From Mixta gaviniae (GTDB taxonomy: Bacteria > Pseudomonadota > Gammaproteobacteria > Enterobacterales > Enterobacteriaceae), in the NCBI RefSeq assembly GCF_002953195.1, contig NZ_CP026377.1, positions 1,984,001-2,048,000 of the forward strand: a stretch of 64,000 nt of DNA, read 5' to 3'. Of the stretch, positions 36,030-45,559 are shown one piece after another. The position numbers and the translations under genes are program-made. Position 1 is the stretch's first letter; each line of letters starts with the position of its first letter. The notes beneath the pieces were generated by a model. The model was not told where the DNA came from, did not search any database, and saw nothing but the letters and a program-made list of their open reading frames with translations.

Positions 36030-36908
36030 ATGAAAAATGAAGCTCAGATTGTTCCCCTGACCCGCGAACGGCCGCGCCGCGCGGCGCCGGTGATGGCGCT
36101 GCCGCCTGTGGCACCGCGTCCGCGCCGTCGCCGCTGGTCCGCAAAGCCGCTGTTACGGCGGCTGATCCCGCCCGGCTGCGGTCTGCTGCTGTTGCTGACG
36201 GTCTGGCAGATCGCCGCGATGAGCAGCAGCGGCTTTCCCACGCCGCTGAAAACCTGGCAGGCGGCGCTGCCGCTGTTCGCCGATCCCTTTTATGACGGCG
36301 GGCCGAACGATCGCGGCATCGGCTGGAATGTGATCGCCTCGCTGACGCGGGTGGCGGTCGGCTTCGGCCTGGCGGCGCTGGTGGGTATTCCGGCAGGCTT
36401 TCTGATCGGCCGTTTCCGCTTTCTCGCCGCGATGTTCAACCCGCTGATCGCGCTGCTGCGGCCGGTCAGCCCGCTCGCCTGGCTGCCGATCGGCCTGCTG
36501 CTGTTTCAGCGCGCCGAGCCTGCCTCCAGCTGGACCATCTTTATCTGCGCTATCTGGCCGATGGTCATCAATACCGCCGAGGGCGTACGGCGCATTCCGC
36601 AGGACTATCTCAACGTGGCGCGGGTGCTGAACCTGCCGGAGTGGACGGTGATGCGCAAAATCCTGCTGCCGGCGGTGCTGCCGGCGATATTGACCGGCGT
36701 GCGCCTGTCGATCGGTATTGCCTGGCTGGTGATTGTCGCCGCCGAGATGCTGACCGGCGGCATGGGCATCGGCTTCTGGATCTGGAACGAGTGGAACAAC
36801 CTTAACGTGGAACACATTCTGATCGCCATTTTCATTATCGGCGCGGTGGGCCTGCTGCTGGAGCAGGGGCTCATGCTGCTGGCGCGCCGTTTCAGCTGGG
36901 ATAAATAG
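36030..36908 (+). CDS. nasE: Nitrate ABC transporter permease
   Basis: 292-residue inner-membrane permease with about six transmembrane helices and the BPD permease signature (VARVLNLPEWTVMRKILLPAV, an EAA-type loop). An Arg/Pro-rich cytosolic N-terminus of about 45 residues precedes the first helix. The ATG at 36030 has GAGGAG upstream and lies 10 bp after nasF; an upstream in-frame ATG at 35970 would overlap nasF. It forms the nitrate importer with NasF and NasD. Confidence 0.95.
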   Translation: MKNEAQIVPLTRERPRRAAPVMALPPVAPRPRRRRWSAKPLLRRLIPPGCGLLLLLTVWQIAAMSSSGFPTPLKTWQAALPLFADPFYDGGPNDRGIGWNVIASLTRVAVGFGLAALVGIPAGFLIGRFRFLAAMFNPLIALLRPVSPLAWLPIGLLLFQRAEPASSWTIFICAIWPMVINTAEGVRRIPQDYLNVARVLNLPEWTVMRKILLPAVLPAILTGVRLSIGIAWLVIVAAEMLTGGMGIGFWIWNEWNNLNVEHILIAIFIIGAVGLLLEQGLMLLARRFSWDK

Positions 36909-36918
36909 GGGGCCGCAT

Positions 36919-37707
36919 ATGCAACATATTCTTCAGGTGCAAAACGTCAGCCAGCGCTTTACCACCGGCGAGGGCGAATTTCTGGCGCTGGATCGCGTGT
37001 CGTTCGACGTGCGCGCCGGCGAAACCATCAGTCTGATCGGCCACTCCGGCTGCGGCAAATCCACACTGCTCAACCTGCTCGCCGGCCTGACGCTGCCGAG
37101 CGATGGCGTACTGCTGTGCCATAACCGCGAGATCGCCGGGCCTGGCCCGGAGCGGGCGATGGTGTTTCAGAACCACTCGCTGCTGCCGTGGCTGACGGCG
37201 CAGGAGAACGTGGCGCTGGCGGTCGATCAGCTGTTTAAGCAGAGCATGAGCCGGGCGGAGCGGCAGGCATGGATCGCGCATAACCTGGCGCGGGTGCAGA
37301 TGAGCCACGCCGCCCATAAGCGGCCCGGCGAGCTATCGGGCGGCATGAAGCAGCGCGTCGGCATTGCGCGCGCGCTGGCGATGAAGCCGCGCGTCCTGCT
37401 GATGGATGAGCCCTTCGGCGCGCTGGACGCCCTGACGCGTGCCCATCTGCAGGATAGCGTGATGCGCATTCAGCAGGAGCTGAACACCACCATCGTGCTG
37501 ATTACCCATGATGTCGATGAAGCGGTGCTGCTGTCGGATCGCGTGCTGATGATGACCAACGGCCCGGCGGCCACGCTGGGCGAAACGCTGACTATCGATC
37601 TGCCGCGCCCGCGTTCGCGTGTGGCGCTGGCAGACGACCCGCGTTATCACCAGCTGCGTCAGCAGATCCTGCATTTCCTCTATGAAAAGCAGAGCCATGC
37701 GGCCTGA
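36919..37707 (+). CDS. nasD: Nitrate ABC transporter ATP-binding protein
   Basis: 262-residue ABC ATPase. Walker [10 protein letters not shown] at about residues 42-50, Q-loop [11 protein letters not shown], signature LSGGMKQR at about 136-143 and Walker [13 protein letters not shown] at about 154-165, with the H-loop in LITHDVDEA. There is no C-terminal receptor-like extension as in cyanobacterial NrtC. The start follows nasE by 10 bp and the stop is 10 bp before the fused reductase gene. Confidence 0.96.
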   Translation: MQHILQVQNVSQRFTTGEGEFLALDRVSFDVRAGETISLIGHSGCGKSTLLNLLAGLTLPSDGVLLCHNREIAGPGPERAMVFQNHSLLPWLTAQENVALAVDQLFKQSMSRAERQAWIAHNLARVQMSHAAHKRPGELSGGMKQRVGIARALAMKPRVLLMDEPFGALDALTRAHLQDSVMRIQQELNTTIVLITHDVDEAVLLSDRVLMMTNGPAATLGETLTIDLPRPRSRVALADDPRYHQLRQQILHFLYEKQSHAA

Positions 37708-37717
37708 GGAGCGGCGG

Positions 37718-40700
37718 ATGCCTGAAGATCTGGTGATTATCGGCAACGGCATGGCGGCGACGCGGCTACGGGAGCGGCTGCTGGCGCTGGCACCGCAGCG
37801 CTGGCGCATCACCGTTATCGGCCGCGAGACGCACGGCAGCTACAACCGCATTCAGCTGTCGCCGGTACTGAGCGGCGAAACGGTGTTTCACGACACGCTG
37901 CTGCGCACGCCGGATGAGGATGCGCGTCAGGGCGTTACGCTGTTGCAGGGCGAAAGCGTACTGACCATCGATACCCGGCAGCGCACCCTGACGACCGATC
38001 GTCGTCGCCTGCGCTGGGATCATCTGGTGTTCGCCACCGGTGCCGATCCGACGCTGCCGGCGATTCCCGGCGTCGCGCAGCCGCATGTCGGCGGCTTTCG
38101 CACCCTGGCGGACGTTGAACGCATGCTGAGCATTCCCGGCCCGGCGCTGGTGCTGGGCGGCGGCCTGCTGGGCATTGAAGCGGCGGCGGCGCTGCGGCGG
38201 CGCGGGCGCGAGGTCACGCTGGTGCATCGCCACGGCTGGCTGCTGGATCGCCAGCTGGATGCCACGGCAGGCGAGCTGCTGGCGCAGGCGCTACGCCAGC
38301 GCGGCATCTGTTGTCGGCTGGGCGAAGGCATCGCCGCGATTCATGGTGACAGTGTCACTTTAACCGGCGGCGTGCGGCTGCCGGCGGCGCAGGTGTTGAT
38401 CGCCATCGGCATCACCCCGGCGACAGCGCTGGCACGCGCGGCGGGCATTCCTTGCGGGCGCGGCATTGTGGTGGACCGCCAGCTGCGTAGCGTCGTCGAC
38501 GGGGTATCGGCGCTGGGTGAATGCTGTGAAATCGACGGCGAAACCGTTGGGCTGGCGGCGCCTTGTCTGGCGCAGGCGGAAATCGTGGCGCAGCGGCTGG
38601 CGGGCCAGCCGACCGCCGATTTCCACTACCGGCCGTCGGGGACGCGGCTCAAGGTCACCGGCATCGATATCTTCAGCGCGGGCGAAACGAACGACGCGCC
38701 GGGCAGTCGCGTGCTGACCGCCTTCGATCCGCTTAGCCAGCACTATCGGCGGCTGACGCTGCGCGACGGCAGGCTGACCGGCGTCATGCTGTATGGCGAC
38801 ACCGCGGCGGCGGCGCCGCTGCTGCAACATCTGCAACGCGGCGCGGCGCTGGACGCCGCCGCGCTGTTTGGTTTCGATAACGATGGGCAGCCTGAGGCTG
38901 CGGAGAGCGACGCGATGAGCAAACCGGTTCTGGTGGTGATAGGTCACGGCATGGTTGGCCACTATTTTCTTGAGCAGCTGGTGCAGCAGCATTTGCACCT
39001 GCGCTATCACATCGTGGTATACGGTGAGGAGCGGCACAGCGCCTATGACCGCGTTCACCTCTCCGATTACTTCTCCGGCCGCGATGCCGATGCGCTGTCG
39101 CTGGTGAACGGGGATTTCTTTGCTGAGTACGGTATTGAGTTACGCTGTCACGAAAAGATTATTGCTCTCGATTGCCAGCGCCGCTGCGTGCGCGATGAGA
39201 GCGGCCGCGAGATGGCCTGGGATCGGCTGGTGCTGGCCACCGGCTCCCGGGCTTTTGTGCCGCCGATCCCCGGGCATCAGGCAGAAAACTGCTTTGTCTA
39301 CCGTACGCTTGATGACCTTGATGCGATTAAAGCGCGCGCGGCTCACGCCCGACGCGGCGTAGTGATTGGCGGCGGCCTGCTGGGACTGGAGGCGGCGAAC
39401 GCCCTGCGTATGCTGGGGCTGGAGACCCATGTAGTGGAGTTCGCGCCGCGCCTGATGGCGGTGCAGCTTGATGAAGGGGGCGCGCAGATGCTGCGGCGTA
39501 AAATCGAGGCGCTGGGCGTGACGGTGCATACCCGGACCGAAACGCGGCAGATTGAAGCGCAGGCGGATGGCTCGCTGCTGCTGCATTTCGCCGATGGCGC
39601 CACGCTGCAGAGCGATCTGGTGCTGTTTTCCGCCGGCATTCGTCCGCGTGATGAGCTGGCACGCGCCGCCGGGCTGCCGCTGGGGGAGCGCGGCGGCATT
39701 GTGATCGACGATACCTGCCTCACCCGCGATCCGGCGATCGCGGCGATCGGCGAATGCGCCAGCTGGCAGGGGCAGATCTTCGGTCTGGTGGCGCCGGGCT
39801 ATCAGATGGCGCGCGTGCTGGCCAGCCATCTGGCGCAGCAGCCCGCCGCCTTCAGCGGCGCGGACATGAGTACCAAACTGAAGCTGCTGGGGGTAGAGGT
39901 TGCCTCGCTGGGCGACGCGCACGGGCGCAGCGCGGGTTCTCAGAGCTATCTCTGGACCAACGGCCCGCAGGAGGTTTACAAAAAAATCGTTGTCTCTGCC
40001 GACGGCAAAACATTACTGGGCGCGGTGCTGGTGGGCGACAGCAGCGAATACAGCACGCTGCAACAGATGATGCTGAACGGTATTGCGCTGCCGCCGCAGC
40101 CGGAAAGCCTGATCCTGCCGCGCAGCCCCGACGCGCCGACGCCAGCGTTAGGTGTGGCGGCGCTGCCCGCTGGCGCGCAGATCTGCTCCTGCCATAACGT
40201 CAGCAAAGGCGATATCTGTCAGGCGGTCAGCGCCGGATGTGGCGATATGGCGTCGCTAAAACGCTGCACCAAAGCGGCCACCGGCTGCGGCGGCTGCAGC
40301 GCGCTGGTAAAACAGGTTATGGAGCATCAGCTGGCGGCGCAGGGCGTCGAGGTGAAAAAGGATATCTGCGAACATTTCACCTTCTCCCGGCAAGCGCTGT
40401 ATCACCTGGTGCGCGTCGGCAATATCAAAACCTTTGACGCGCTGCTGGCGAAACATGGGCGCGGCCACGGCTGCGAGATCTGCAAGCCGCTGGCGGCATC
40501 GCTGTTTGCCTCCTGCTGGAACGAATATCTGTTACAGCCGCAGCATCTGCCGCTGCAGGAGACCAACGATCGCTACTTCGCCAATATTCAAAAGGATGGC
40601 AGCTATTCGGTGGTGCCGCGCATTCCCGGCGGCGAGATCACCCCGCAGGGGCTGATCGCCATCGGCCAAATCGCCGAACGCTTTAATCTTTACAGCAAAA

Positions 40701-41797
40701 TCACCGGCGGCCAGCGCATCGACCTGTTTGGCGCGCCGCTCGATAAGTTGCCCGCTATCTGGCAGGCGCTGCTCGACGCTGGCTTCGAAACCGGCCACGC
40801 CTACGGTAAATCGCTGCGCACGGTGAAATCCTGCGTTGGCAGCAGCTGGTGCCGCTACGGCGTGCAGGACTCGACCGCTTTCGCCATCCGGCTGGAGAAC
40901 CGCTACAAGGGGCTGCGCGCGCCGCACAAAATTAAAATGGCGGTTTCCGGCTGTACCCGCGAATGCGCCGAAGCGCAGAGTAAAGATATCGGCGTGATCG
41001 CCACCGATAAGGGCTGGAACCTCTATATTTGCGGCAACGGAGGCATGAAGCCGCGCCACGCCGATCTCTTCGCCAGCGATCTCGATGATGAAACGCTGAT
41101 CCGTTATGTCGATCGCTTGCTGATGTTCTATATCCGCACGGCCGATCGCCTGCAGCGCACCAGCGTCTGGATGGATAATCTGGAGGGCGGGCTGGCCTAC
41201 CTGCGCGATGTGGTGATTGGTGACAGCCTCGGCATCGGCGGCGAACTGGAAAGCGAGATGCGGCAAGTCGTGGAGAGCTGGCAGTGCGAATGGCGTACCA
41301 CGCTCGCCTCGCCGGATCGGCTGCAGCTGTTCCGCGCCGCCGTCAACGATGCGCGTCCGGACGAAACCCTGCGCTGGCGCGAGACGCGCGGCCAGATCCA
41401 GCCTGCGGGCGCGCCGCCCGCCGCCGCGCCCGCGCTCCCTGCCGAGCCGTGGAGCGATATCTGCGCGCTGGAGGCGATTCCGCCCCAGGCGGGCATCGGC
41501 GCCCGGCTGGGCACGCAGCGCATCGCGCTGTTCCGCTTCGCCGATCGCGTCTACGCCCTGGAGGATCGCGAGCCGGAGAGCGATGCCAGCGTGATGTCGC
41601 GCGGCCTGCTGGGCGACGCGGCGGGCGAGCCGATAGTGATCTCCCCGCTCTATAAACAGCGCTTTCGTCTGAGTGACGGCACGGCGCTCGACCGAAGCGA
41701 TCTGCGGCTGCGCTGCTGGCCGGTCCGCATCGTCGGCGGCCGGGTACTGGTCGCCAGCGCGCCGCTGGCGCTGGCGCGCGTGGCGGAGGCATCATGA
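37718..41797 (+). CDS. nasB: NasC-NasB-NirD-like fused nitrate/nitrite reductase polypeptide
   Basis: A single 1,359-codon frame joins three parts. Residues 1-395 are a NasC-type FAD/NADH reductase (LVIIGNGMAATRL; VLGGGLLGIEAAAALR). Residue 400 is a Met (38915) beginning the siroheme nitrite reductase NasB: a second FAD/NADH module (LVVIGHGMVGHYFLEQL), a BFD-like [2Fe-2S] domain at about 820-870, and the siroheme/4Fe-4S domain with C-x5-C at about 1038 and C-x3-C at about 1078. From about 1243 to the end is a NirD/Rieske-like domain lacking cluster cysteines. In Klebsiella nasC and nasB are separate genes. GGAG-like sequence precedes Met400, so internal initiation is possible. The start at 37718 follows TGAGGAG. 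Confidence 0.9.
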   Translation: MPEDLVIIGNGMAATRLRERLLALAPQRWRITVIGRETHGSYNRIQLSPVLSGETVFHDTLLRTPDEDARQGVTLLQGESVLTIDTRQRTLTTDRRRLRWDHLVFATGADPTLPAIPGVAQPHVGGFRTLADVERMLSIPGPALVLGGGLLGIEAAAALRRRGREVTLVHRHGWLLDRQLDATAGELLAQALRQRGICCRLGEGIAAIHGDSVTLTGGVRLPAAQVLIAIGITPATALARAAGIPCGRGIVVDRQLRSVVDGVSALGECCEIDGETVGLAAPCLAQAEIVAQRLAGQPTADFHYRPSGTRLKVTGIDIFSAGETNDAPGSRVLTAFDPLSQHYRRLTLRDGRLTGVMLYGDTAAAAPLLQHLQRGAALDAAALFGFDNDGQPEAAESDAMSKPVLVVIGHGMVGHYFLEQLVQQHLHLRYHIVVYGEERHSAYDRVHLSDYFSGRDADALSLVNGDFFAEYGIELRCHEKIIALDCQRRCVRDESGREMAWDRLVLATGSRAFVPPIPGHQAENCFVYRTLDDLDAIKARAAHARRGVVIGGGLLGLEAANALRMLGLETHVVEFAPRLMAVQLDEGGAQMLRRKIEALGVTVHTRTETRQIEAQADGSLLLHFADGATLQSDLVLFSAGIRPRDELARAAGLPLGERGGIVIDDTCLTRDPAIAAIGECASWQGQIFGLVAPGYQMARVLASHLAQQPAAFSGADMSTKLKLLGVEVASLGDAHGRSAGSQSYLWTNGPQEVYKKIVVSADGKTLLGAVLVGDSSEYSTLQQMMLNGIALPPQPESLILPRSPDAPTPALGVAALPAGAQICSCHNVSKGDICQAVSAGCGDMASLKRCTKAATGCGGCSALVKQVMEHQLAAQGVEVKKDICEHFTFSRQALYHLVRVGNIKTFDALLAKHGRGHGCEICKPLAASLFASCWNEYLLQPQHLPLQETNDRYFANIQKDGSYSVVPRIPGGEITPQGLIAIGQIAERFNLYSKITGGQRIDLFGAPLDKLPAIWQALLDAGFETGHAYGKSLRTVKSCVGSSWCRYGVQDSTAFAIRLENRYKGLRAPHKIKMAVSGCTRECAEAQSKDIGVIATDKGWNLYICGNGGMKPRHADLFASDLDDETLIRYVDRLLMFYIRTADRLQRTSVWMDNLEGGLAYLRDVVIGDSLGIGGELESEMRQVVESWQCEWRTTLASPDRLQLFRAAVNDARPDETLRWRETRGQIQPAGAPPAAAPALPAEPWSDICALEAIPPQAGIGARLGTQRIALFRFADRVYALEDREPESDASVMSRGLLGDAAGEPIVISPLYKQRFRLSDGTALDRSDLRLRCWPVRIVGGRVLVASAPLALARVAEAS

Positions 41798-44436
41798 AAA
41801 CGACCTGTCCTTACTGCGGCGTCGGCTGCGGCATCGAGGTGGCGCCGCAGGGCGCAGGCTGGCGCGTCAGCGGTGATGCCGCTCATCCGGCCAACGGTGG
41901 CCGCCTCTGCGTAAAGGGGGCGGCGCTGGCAGAGACGCTGACGCCATCAGGGCGGCTACTCTGGCCGCTGGTCGCCGGGCGGCGCGTCACCTGGGAGAGG
42001 GCGCTGGATGAGGCGGCTCAGCGCCTGCGCGCGATCATTGCGCAGCACGGCCCAAACGCTGTCGCCATTTACGCTTCCGGCCAGCTGCTGACGGAAGATT
42101 ACTACGTGGCCAATAAGCTAATGAAAGGCTTTATCGGCAGCGGCAATATCGACACCAACTCCCGGCTCTGCATGGCGTCGGCGGTCAGCGGCTATAAGCG
42201 CGCGCTGGGCGCCGACGCGGTGCCCTGTTGCTATGAGGATTTCGATCGCGCCGATCTTATCGTACTGGTGGGATCGAACGCTGCCTGGACGCATCCGGTG
42301 GCGTTTCAGCGTCTGACGCAGGCGAAACGTCACAATCCGGCGCTGCGGGTGGTGGTCATCGATCCGCGCCGCAGCGCCAGCTGCGATCTGGCCGATCTGC
42401 ATCTGCCGCTTGCTGCCGGCAGCGACGGCGCGCTCTACAACGGGCTGCTGCGCTGGCTGGCCAGGCGGGGCGGCGGCGATCGTGCGATGCGGCCGCATCT
42501 CGCGCAGGTGGAGGAGACGCTGGCTGCTGCCGCGCCCTGGACACCGGCACGGGTGGCCGCCGCCTGTCAGCTGCCGCTGGCGCAGGTTGAGCGCTTCTAC
42601 CGGCTCTTCGCCGACAGCGAACGCACGCTGACGCTCTGGTGTATGGGTATCAATCAATCCTCCAGCGGCAGCGATAAGTGCAATGCCATTCTCAACGCAC
42701 ACCTTTACAGCGGCAAAATCGGCAAGCCGGGCTGCGGGCCGTTTTCGCTCACCGGCCAGCCCAACGCCATGGGCGGCCGTGAAGTGGGCGGGCTGGCAAA
42801 TCAGCTGGCGGCGCACATGGATTTTACCCCGGAAAACATCGGTCGCCTGCGGCGCTTCTGGCACAGCGATCGCGTGGCGACCGCGCCCGGGCTGAAAGCG
42901 GTCGATCTGTTTCAGGCGATGGGCCGCGGCGAGGTGAAGGCGGTGTGGATCATTGGCACCAATCCAGCGGTATCGCTGCCGGAAGGCCACGCCGTGGCGG
43001 AGGCGCTGCGACGCTGCGAGCTGGTGATCGTCTCCGACGTAATGCGCGACACCGATACCGGCGCCTTTGCCGATATCCTGTTACCGGCGCAGGCGTGGGG
43101 CGAGAAAAACGGCACGGTAACCAATTCGGCGCGTTGCCTCTCGCGCCAGCGCGGCTTTCTGCCGCCGCAGGGCGAAGCGCGTCCCGACTGGTGGATGCTG
43201 GCACAGGTGGCGCAGCGCCTTGGCTATGGCGAGGCCTTCAGCTGGCGTCATCCGGCGGCGATTTTCCGCGAGCATGCCGCGCTCTCCGGATTTGAAAATC
43301 AGGGCACGCGCGCCTTCGATATCAGCGGGCTGGCGCAGCTGAGCGATGATGCCTGGGAGAGGCTGACGCCGCTGCAGTGGCCGGTGAACGCCGACTACCC
43401 AACCGGCTGCGCCCGGTTGTTCAGTACGCGCCGCTTTTACCATCCCGACGGCAGGGCGCGGCTGCTGCCGATCGCGCCCGCCGGGCCGCGTCAGGCGACT
43501 GACGCCCGCTGGCCGCTGATGATGAACACCGGCCGCATTCGCGATCAGTGGCACACCATGACGCGCACCGGGCTGGTGGTGCGCCTGATGCAGCACCACG
43601 CCGAACCCTTTGTCGCGCTGCACCCCGACGACGCGGCGCGCTATGGCCTTCAGGCCGATGCGCTGGCGCGTATTCAGTCGCGTCACGGCTGGATGCTGGC
43701 GCGCGCCCTGCTGACAGAAGATCAGGCTCCCGGCTCGCTGTTTGTGCCGATGCACTGGAACCAGCGCTACTGCGCGGAAGGGAACGTGGGCCGGCTGATC
43801 GCGTCCTGGCGCTGCCCGTTATCCGGCCAGCCGGAGAGCAAACAGACGCCGGTGCGCCTCCAGCGCTGGGACTGCGACTGGCAGGGGATGCTGTTTTTCC
43901 GTGACAACGTCACGCTGCCGCCGCTGCGCTGGTGGTGCCGCGTGCCGGCATCGGACGGCGTGACGCGCTTTAGTCTGGCGCACGAAGGGGATCCGCGCCG
44001 CTGGCTGCAATCGCTGCTGCTGCCGGAGTGGAAGGTGCAGCAGGCGGGCGATGGCGAGGCATTCCATCATCTGGTCGCCTGGCATCAGGGCGAGGTGAAG
44101 CTGGCTTTCTACAGCGCTGCACGCCGACCGCTCATCGACGAGCCCCTTATCACCGCCGCCTTTCAGCAGCCGCCCGCCGCGCCGGAGGCGCGCTTTGCGT
44201 TGCTGGCCGGGCGGGCGACGCAGGGCGAGGCGCGTGGCAAAACGATCTGCAGCTGCTTCGGCGTGGGGGAGCGCCAGATCGCCGCCGCCGTGCGCCAGGG
44301 CGCGCTAAGCTGCGCCGCGCTGGGCCAGCGGTTGCAGTGCGGCACGCACTGCGGCTCTTGCCTGCCGGAGCTGAAAAAACTGATTGAGCATTACGCGTCT
44401 CAGCAGGCTGAGGCGGCAGAGGAGAAACCATTATGA
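41794..44436 (+). CDS. nasA: Assimilatory nitrate reductase catalytic subunit
   Basis: 880-residue cytosolic molybdopterin oxidoreductase reducing nitrate to nitrite. The N-terminal [4Fe-4S] ligands are C5, C8, C12 (TCPYCGVGCG) plus the cysteine of GGRLCVKG. Molybdopterin-binding segments include NSRLCMASAVSGYKRALGAD, TGQPNAMGGREVGG and the C-terminal NTGRIRDQWHTMTRTG. The last 60 residues carry a BFD-like [2Fe-2S] domain (ICSCFGVGERQI; HCGSCLPELKKLI) that accepts electrons. The start overlaps the upstream stop (ATGA), so it is coupled to the fused reductase. Confidence 0.96.
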   Translation: MKTTCPYCGVGCGIEVAPQGAGWRVSGDAAHPANGGRLCVKGAALAETLTPSGRLLWPLVAGRRVTWERALDEAAQRLRAIIAQHGPNAVAIYASGQLLTEDYYVANKLMKGFIGSGNIDTNSRLCMASAVSGYKRALGADAVPCCYEDFDRADLIVLVGSNAAWTHPVAFQRLTQAKRHNPALRVVVIDPRRSASCDLADLHLPLAAGSDGALYNGLLRWLARRGGGDRAMRPHLAQVEETLAAAAPWTPARVAAACQLPLAQVERFYRLFADSERTLTLWCMGINQSSSGSDKCNAILNAHLYSGKIGKPGCGPFSLTGQPNAMGGREVGGLANQLAAHMDFTPENIGRLRRFWHSDRVATAPGLKAVDLFQAMGRGEVKAVWIIGTNPAVSLPEGHAVAEALRRCELVIVSDVMRDTDTGAFADILLPAQAWGEKNGTVTNSARCLSRQRGFLPPQGEARPDWWMLAQVAQRLGYGEAFSWRHPAAIFREHAALSGFENQGTRAFDISGLAQLSDDAWERLTPLQWPVNADYPTGCARLFSTRRFYHPDGRARLLPIAPAGPRQATDARWPLMMNTGRIRDQWHTMTRTGLVVRLMQHHAEPFVALHPDDAARYGLQADALARIQSRHGWMLARALLTEDQAPGSLFVPMHWNQRYCAEGNVGRLIASWRCPLSGQPESKQTPVRLQRWDCDWQGMLFFRDNVTLPPLRWWCRVPASDGVTRFSLAHEGDPRRWLQSLLLPEWKVQQAGDGEAFHHLVAWHQGEVKLAFYSAARRPLIDEPLITAAFQQPPAAPEARFALLAGRATQGEARGKTICSCFGVGERQIAAAVRQGALSCAALGQRLQCGTHCGSCLPELKKLIEHYASQQAEAAEEKPL

Positions 44437-45368
44437 CGCAACGGCTACCCGCGCTGAAACAGCTGCTCAACGGCACACATGCGCCATCAGGATCGGGCTG
44501 CGTCTGGCTGGTCGGTGCCGGGCCGGGTGACCCGGAGCTATTGACCTTAAAGGCGCTGCGGCTGATCGAGGCGGCGGATGTGGTGGTTTATGACCGGCTG
44601 GTCAGCGAGGCGATCCTCACCCTGATCCCGGCCGCCACGCTGGCGCTGGATGTGGGCAAGACCCCAGGCTTTCATGGCATGACCCAGCGCCAGATTAGCC
44701 AGCTGCTGGTCGATCTGGCGCGCAGCGGCCGACAGGTGGTGCGGCTGAAGGGGGGCGACCCGTTTATTTTCGGCCGTGGCGGCGAGGAGATGCAGTGGCT
44801 GCAGGCGGCGGGCGTGCCCTGTTATATCGTACCGGGCATTACCGCCGCCACCGGCTGCGCGGCGGCCTGCGGCATTCCACTGACGCACCGTGACTATGCG
44901 CAGTCGGTACGTTTTATTACCGGACACGGCAAAGCGGGCCGCCCGCAACTAACGGGCGCGGGCTGGCAGGACGCCAGCCAGACGCTGGTGTTCTATATGG
45001 GGCTGACATGGGGCGCGGAGTTGAGCCAGCAGCTGCGCCAGCATGGGCGTGCGGCGGAAACGCCGGTGGCGATTGTCGAGCGCGGCACGCGGCGCGATCA
45101 GCGCGTGCTGATCGCGACGCTGGCGACGCTGGAGGAGACATTGCGACGCGAGCGGCCGCAGTCGCCGGCGCTGATGATTGTCGGCGAAGTGGTGTCGCTC
45201 TATCGCCACGAGGCGCGGCAGGGAGAGATCCTGCAGCAGGAAGCACAGGCGCAGCAGGGGGCAGAGACACAGCAGCAGGAAGCACAGGCGCAGCAGGGGG
45301 CAGAGACACAGCAGGGAGAAGTGGCGCGGCAGGAGGAAGATATCCAGCTAAGGGAGCCGGCGCGGTAA
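44433..45368 (+). CDS. cobA: Uroporphyrinogen-III C-methyltransferase with Gln/Glu-rich repeat tail
   Basis: 311 residues. The SUMT domain (about 20-260) makes precorrin-2 from uroporphyrinogen III with [48 protein letters not shown] and [19 protein letters not shown]. It lacks the CysG dehydrogenase/chelatase half. The start overlaps nasA (ATGA), so it supplies siroheme precursor for the nitrite reductase made by the same operon. The C-terminus is unusual: about 45 residues of Gln/Glu/Ala repeats, two exact copies of a 13-residue unit, followed by a stop after which the same frame stays open and Q/E-rich for 16 more codons. Confidence 0.92.
   Translation: MTQRLPALKQLLNGTHAPSGSGCVWLVGAGPGDPELLTLKALRLIEAADVVVYDRLVSEAILTLIPAATLALDVGKTPGFHGMTQRQISQLLVDLARSGRQVVRLKGGDPFIFGRGGEEMQWLQAAGVPCYIVPGITAATGCAAACGIPLTHRDYAQSVRFITGHGKAGRPQLTGAGWQDASQTLVFYMGLTWGAELSQQLRQHGRAAETPVAIVERGTRRDQRVLIATLATLEETLRRERPQSPALMIVGEVVSLYRHEARQGEILQQEAQAQQGAETQQQEAQAQQGAETQQGEVARQEEDIQLREPAR
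45234..45311 (+). repeat. Perfect 39-bp tandem duplication in the methyltransferase tail
   Basis: Positions 45234-45272 and 45273-45311 are identical and encode [13 protein letters not shown] twice. A degenerate CAGCAGGAA-like continuation follows to about 45445. An exact duplication implies recent slippage and possible length variation between strains. Confidence 0.9.
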
Positions 45369-45559
45369 GAAGACGCCAGGCAGCAAGAAGAGCAGGCAAA
45401 AACGGAAGAAGCCAGGTAGCAGACAGTGCGGGGGCAGCAGGAAGAGGCCGGGCAAATGGAGACTATAGGACGGGCGCGGCGGTGCAAAAGAGGAAAACGG
45501 AACCGCCCCCGGCGGAAGCGGGCGATTAAGCGCCAGGCGCCGCCGCGCCGCCGATAGCG
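45369..45559. other. Degenerate Q/E-rich tail past the methyltransferase stop
   Basis: In the same frame as the upstream gene, 45369-45419 still encodes EDARQQEEQAKTEEAR before a TAG at 45417-45419, then QTVRGQQEEAGQMET. The composition matches the repeat tail upstream, so the TAA at 45366-45368 probably shortened a longer repeat region. No terminator with a T-run is visible for the nas operon. Confidence 0.45.

Noticed and set aside
45008..45529. 173-codon frame overlapping the methyltransferase gene
   Set aside because: Shifted reading of the SUMT and repeat tail; low-complexity Ala/Gly/Arg translation.
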